A stretch of 64,000 nt of DNA. Source: Orbilia blumenaviensis. Lineage: Eukaryota > Ascomycota > Orbiliomycetes > Orbiliales > Orbiliaceae. The notes below the pieces were generated by a model, which ran no database searches, was not told the DNA's origin, and worked only from the letters and a program-made list of their open reading frames with translations. The translations under genes were made by a program, and so were the position numbers. Positions 59,005 to 64,000 of this stretch are shown here, piece by piece; positions within the stretch are counted from its first letter, which is position 1, and each line of letters opens with the position of its first letter. The DNA is taken from positions 496,001 through 560,000 of the forward strand of contig JAVHNS010000013.1 in the NCBI GenBank assembly GCA_036872755.1, in the 5' to 3' direction.

Positions 59005-60984
59005 ACTCGTTTTTTAAGGGAAAAGAGATCTAGTGGAGGATTATAATTCTAGAACACAAACACGAAAACACCGGGGAGGATGAACGTATACGACTTTTCT
59101 TATTAGGTTTTCCTTTGTATAAATTTCCATCATTTTGTCTGACTAGCTTCTGGCGAGGCCTTCACCTTTTTTTTTTTTTGCATCTCCGCAAAGAAAAATA
59201 ATACTCTGTTTTTTCTGGCGTTCAAATTCCTGTCTCTAACTACTCACTTGCTTCTATATACCTACTTGTTTTTTTGTTTATTGATTTATGGAGTCAGAAG
59301 GGCAAATTTATTTTGGATAATGTTTCTTTCTAACAGAATTGACATATAACTTTCTGAGGAGAATAATAAACAAAACCTCCTCATCCTTCTCTCAAAAAAG
59401 ACATCTTCTTTCGTTCCGTGAAACCTATCGAGCTCGAGGACTCATAAAGTGACGTGTAACAAGCACAGGCACCCGCCATCCAGAGCGGGCGGCGCGGTCC
59501 AAAAAAAAACATACCCTTGAACAAAATTGCAAACCGAAATTACGAAACGGCTACCCTTGAAGGCCGACAAGAGTTCAGTTAAGTTCAGTTGTTCCCATCG
59601 AAAAAGAAGGTTCAGGGGACCCTGCAAGGCCCCTTCTCACCCAAAACCAAACAGCAGCAGGTAACGTTATACCACATAATAACATACCCACCCGAAATTC
59701 GACCTCACACAAAGAAACCCCAAAGAAAACTGTTGAACAAAAAAATATCAATTTTAAAAAATGTCATTCATCCTCAAGAAAACAAAATGGCAAAGAAATT
59801 AATCAACGATCCCACCAGCCGAATCGAATCAATTGTTCTTCCGGAGACTATACCCCTACCCGACATACAGCCAACAACATAAGCGGGCTGGCTAGCTCGC
59901 GGGCTTACATACGGGAAACAACGAACCCAGATGGTTGCAAAATTTAAATTAAACGGAACGAAAATCCTTCGAAAAATCCATCGCCACCCAGGTACATATG
60001 GACAATGTACTATTCGCGCATGGTACCTCTTCAAAGAAGGGTAAGAGAGAGGGGTCCAGGTTAGCCGAGCGAGGTCGATTGGACCTTACAGGCTTCGGGG
60101 TCTAGTCTACAAAATGTATGTCTACAAAACATATAATTATACTGCTGCCGCTGCTTACATACATCCACTTGCGCAGGTTTCAAAATAGACTACAATACGC
60201 TAGCTAATATCATAACAGATCACATTATTACCAACCGATATCGTGGAGGCACCCCGCAGCAGGCTTAGGCAGAGTAGAGCAAGCAAGCAAGGAAACCAGT
60301 CAGACACCCCCCTTGGCTCAGACCAAGGCCATGCGCAAAATGTTCAACAAGGAAAAAAAGCTCACATTCGGTTTTTTTTTTTTTTTTTTTTTTTTTTTGG
60401 AAGGATCATGAATAAAAAAAAAAGGAAGAGGGCAGAGTCACCCACGATCGATTCTCCACCAGGTGCTACCTCAGAAGCAGCGTAGCTTGAAACGGCACAT
60501 CCCGGCCTTTGCGATCTCATTTCAGGACCTTCCGAATCGACCATTCACGTCGTGCGGCTGAAGATCCTAACTTTTTCGTACATATGATACTTCACTTATC
60601 TCAGGATTACATACACACAACCTCACCACTCATATCCATCGCAGTCACAAAAATAATCCCGAAGCTCTGGATGTGATCGCGCCTAAAACGTCAAACAACC
60701 CACCAACTAACCAGCCAGATAGGAAATTTTCCACAAAGAAATGTTTGTTGCACAACTAAGGCACGACATCTTCAACATACATTTTTCAAGATTTAAGATT
60801 AACCTTATTTTTTTTTCCCTGATTCAAACAAAAATGACTAAAAAGTACCAAGTATAGTACGGTACAGAGACAAAAAAAAAACTGGATCTTGATCATGATC
60901 AGCAGGCCACCACCCTTGTCGGTCTCTTTTCTACTTCATATGGACAAACTGACATACAATACATATGTCTTAGATCACCAAAGG

Positions 60985-61015
<31 letters not shown>

Positions 61016-63221
61016 AGTACAAGAAAGAAGAAAAAAGAGAGTGTGGCAAAGCGCTTCGAATCGAGAGCCGGATCAGCTGAGGGGAATCCCTGTGTGGGCG
61101 GCGCGCGCACGACCTCATACCAGAGATCAATGCAAAAGCTTAAGAAGAAAGAAGAAGATCGCATATATGTAGCTTCCAGCCGCAGTGGCCAAAAGAAAAT
61201 TAAATTCATTATCGTGGTTTTTTTTCTTGCAGAAGATACTTCCAGAGATACGTATGCACATACGACAGCCGCGGAGTTATCCATCTTTCGAATTCGCTTT
61301 TTTTTTTCTAATAACGCCCAAGCCCAGTCCATCAGATCAGGCGGGGCTCCAATTTACGGACGTCGGCAAAGCAAGACAATTGTAAAGACAGATCGCAGCA
61401 GCTAACACACTCAAACCTTTCAGGCTCGCTTTTTTATTGAAGTATCCGAAACACTTTCACAGCCAAGCTTCCCCACTAGTTCCGAAATAACGTAAAAAAG
61501 AGTGATCATTGAGATCTTCCCGAGGCCCATCCACTTTTGTTCAGATTCCTATACTATATTATCAAAATCCACAGCATTAATACTAAAAAAAAAAAATCAA
61601 GTTTAAACACAGCCTAAAGTTCGTTAGTCAACTAAAACTCAACAGGCAACATTAGTTACCTACGTGCCTACCTAGTTACCTAGAGCTCTCGTGTCATACA
61701 TAAAAAAAAAAAACTCAACCTGCACTGCACTTTTGGTCCCTAAAAAAACCCATCTAAAATCCCATGAAATTACGTACACCCGTCCGCCGCGGGTGACATC
61801 GTTCCAAAAACATTCTACTTTTCGTCCAAACTTTCGCCTAACCTGCATATCATGCATTATTTATCCAGGCCTTGGCCAGGCCCTGACCTTTCTAACGGTT
61901 CCTTGTCCCTCGGCTCACATGTTAAAAGGCCAACCAGAACCAGGCCTGAATATAATATATATCTTGTATATACGGCGGCCTTAAGCTAGAAGATCTCCGT
62001 GGCCGATTGAGCAATTGAGAGGGAGTTAATGCATTGCATTGCATTGATCCGATTGATGATATCAATGAATTGGGATACGAAACAAATACGAAGCTTCAGA
62101 TTGAATATCGTGAATACGTAATATATCCGTCTCAGCCGCCACCGTTCCAAAAATGCATCGTCATCATCATCAGATAAAATCCTTCGTCGTCTTGATTGAT
62201 ACAAGCCTATCCTCAATTGGAGGGCCTTAAGGTCAATCGACGGACCGGCGACTGTTATGTTATGTTATCGTTAGTGTACATACATACCTAGGTACTAGCA
62301 GTGCAAGCCCGTAGTCAACTCCCAGAACTCTGGGACAATATTTCCATAACCATGGTGCCATCATGAATCGTCGATATAACTCTTGAAGAGCCTCACCTCA
62401 AAACCCCAGTAAATAACCGGCCGGATCAATCCAGCCGTCCCCGGAACAACCCCCCCCAAAAGTAAACTTCATCCGGGCCCGATCCAGGAACATGCATGCA
62501 TTAAGCCGCAACCTCCAAACTCATCGCACACAGAGCACATGTACAGGCACCAATAAAATGTAACCATATAACGTTAACATACCTCCAAAAGCGCACTCCT
62601 GTATCATTGATTACTCCTTGCATATACGCAAATCAATTTAGAGCCTCACACAAAGCTAGGGTTAAGAGAAAGGGTGAGGGAAAAGCCCCAACGGTAGAGC
62701 ACTGGTGACGTTACGCAAATTTGAATCTACTGCTGCGGATATACCTTGAATCTCATGTACAATCTTCAAATTCTTCCAATCCAATTAGTATGGTATGATA
62801 TCAACATCTACAGTATACTACATTCTCACCCCCCCATGCATATATTCCCTCCATCAAATTTCGCCTTTCATAAACTCCCACCCCTGGAGGCTTTCAAAAA
62901 TGTGGCGGCGGCGGCAATCTTGTATTAATAAGAATTGGGCAAGAAATAATAAAGGGGAAACATGCATCCAAAAGGCTATGTTATGAAACGAAAGAGAGGC
63001 AAACGAAGAAGAATAAGGATAACAAAGGGTCCCGAATGCCGCCTGTGAAAGCCCCCCTAAAGTAAAAGATAAAGGTAGAAGAATAAGAAGAAAAACAATC
63101 ACCAGCCTATCTCTCCAAATGATAGAGAGACATTCAAAACGAAAACAAAAAAGGGAATCAAGAATTCAACGCCAAACATGCATCGACCGCTAACCCGACT
63201 CTATATATCACTCCACATGCG
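59005..63221. other. Long intergenic region with homopolymers
   Basis: 4.2 kb without a supported gene. T homopolymers of roughly 26 nt lie at about 60371-60398 and 60986-61011, and T/A runs near 59167, 60808 and 61585. ORFs containing these are artefacts. Confidence 0.5.
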
Positions 63222-63986
63222 TTAGCTTCTCCCCTTATCACTCACAATTCTGCTTCAGACACACATAAAATAGACAAGAAAGGCTTTATACAAACCTCGC
63301 AACATAGTAGAGATATAGCGCGTAGAAATCAAACAGAAAAATCTCACACAAACCAAAGCTTAACAGGATTCAACGAGTTTACTAACCTCCCTTCCTTTAA
63401 CCGCACCACGTCATCTATGATGTCCTTATCCAGATCCGGAAACATGGCAGAAAGTATCCTATCCAAACCTTCGTTAGACTACCCTATACATATATATGGA
63501 TATTTTGTAGCATACTCACCCGACCACGTTCTCATGTTCTGCCCTCTGTATCCTTATCGCCTCTGCTGTCTCTGCGCTCGCCTGTCGAGCAGCACTCTCC
63601 GCTGCTTCCAACGCCTCGGGTTGTAGGTATCTCGCACCGGGAAACCCGTTCAGCGGCGGTTGGCTCTGGTTCTGATTCTGCTGCTGCTGCTGTGCTTCGT
63701 CCTGACTATTCGGCCTCGGGCTCGTCCGCGGTGTATTGCCCGGTAACGGCGTGCTAACCGGTCCAGCATCCACCGTCGCAGGGAGTAACTGCCTCGTACT
63801 ATCCTGCTGATTCTGTTGGCTCGATGAATCGTCCCCAAATATCCTTCCAATTGTACTGAGTGGCTTCTGTATTGTCCTCAATAGCCCTGCCACCGCTGCC
63901 TTTTCCTCATCACCACTCCCAGAGTTCGCATTAACGTCTACACTCCGTCTCCTTTCCGCACTGAGCCTCTCCGGCGTATCTGCCAT
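63222..63986 (-). CDS. CUE-domain (ubiquitin-binding) protein
   Basis: Exon 1 is 63986-63520 and exon 2 is 63458-63387; a short terminal exon 63249-63222 is tentative. The N-terminal region is rich in Ser, Gln and Asn. It is followed by a helix SAARQASAETAEAIRIQRAEHENVV joined across the intron to ILSAMFPDLDKDIIDDVVRLKEGR. The MFP motif and the following DIIDDVV helix are a CUE domain, a ~40-residue ubiquitin-binding fold; here its third helix would be truncated or lie in an unresolved exon. The LRTIQKPLSTIGRIFGDDS segment near residue 37 looks conserved. The exact role (endosomal or ER quality control) cannot be told from this sequence. Confidence 0.75.
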
Positions 63987-64000
63987 TGCTGCTGCCGACA

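Noticed and set aside
60243..60544. Short ORFs containing poly-Phe or poly-Lys
   Set aside because: Direct translations of T/A homopolymers.
62675..62755. tRNA-like stretch with CGGTAGAGCACTGG and a TTTGAATC
   Set aside because: No D-stem pairing, no proper B box (GTTCGAATC) and no acceptor stem.

Overview
This window looks like nuclear DNA of a filamentous ascomycete (Pezizomycotina; Leotiomycetes-like by general feel, which is inference). The evidence is short GT-AG introns of about 45-110 nt, single-gene transcription units on both strands, and families typical of filamentous fungi: DUF3405, CFEM, CorA-like membrane proteins, fungal MED1, and Orm1. I saw no bacterial operon structure, no CRISPR array and no convincing tRNA or rRNA gene.

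Layout. 1-12.9 kb (all minus strand): a fungal CorA-like protein cut by the left edge, a small proline-rich orphan, the vacuolar endopolyphosphatase Ppn1, and a DUF3405 type II membrane protein. 14.2-15 kb: a divergent short-chain dehydrogenase (+). 15.4-22.3 kb: an accessory-looking stretch with a second CorA-like membrane protein (-), a gene-poor AT-rich gap, and a fungal protein kinase (+) whose frame runs into a pyrimidine microsatellite. 23.4-35.2 kb: housekeeping genes, namely ethanolamine kinase (+), Arf1 (-), Mediator subunit 1 (-) and the sphingolipid regulator Orm1 (-). 37-41.3 kb: two minus-strand secreted or surface Cys-containing proteins. 42.6-46.4 kb: a divergent pair, Grx6/7-type glutaredoxin (-) and mitochondrial Hsp78/ClpB (+), sharing a 534-bp promoter that contains a heat-shock element. 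47.3-49.3 kb: a CFEM-domain membrane protein (-). 49.3-58.2 kb: gene-poor, with exon-like pieces of unrecognised membrane proteins. 58.2-59.0 kb: a MARVEL-domain four-helix membrane protein (+). 63.2-64.0 kb: a CUE-domain protein (-).

Exon chains for Ppn1, Arf1, MED1, Orm1, Grx6, ethanolamine kinase and MARVEL were worked out by hand; each sums to a whole number of codons and keeps the family motifs in frame.

Two signals stand out that ordinary annotation does not explain. (1) In many coding exons, synonymous third positions flip abruptly from A/C-ending to G/T-ending codons partway through the exon, on both strands and often once per exon; it is clearest in the SDR and in the 264-aa orphan. 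(2) A dispersed short repeat folds into adjacent hairpins and occurs next to three unrelated genes or islands, with a fourth half-copy.
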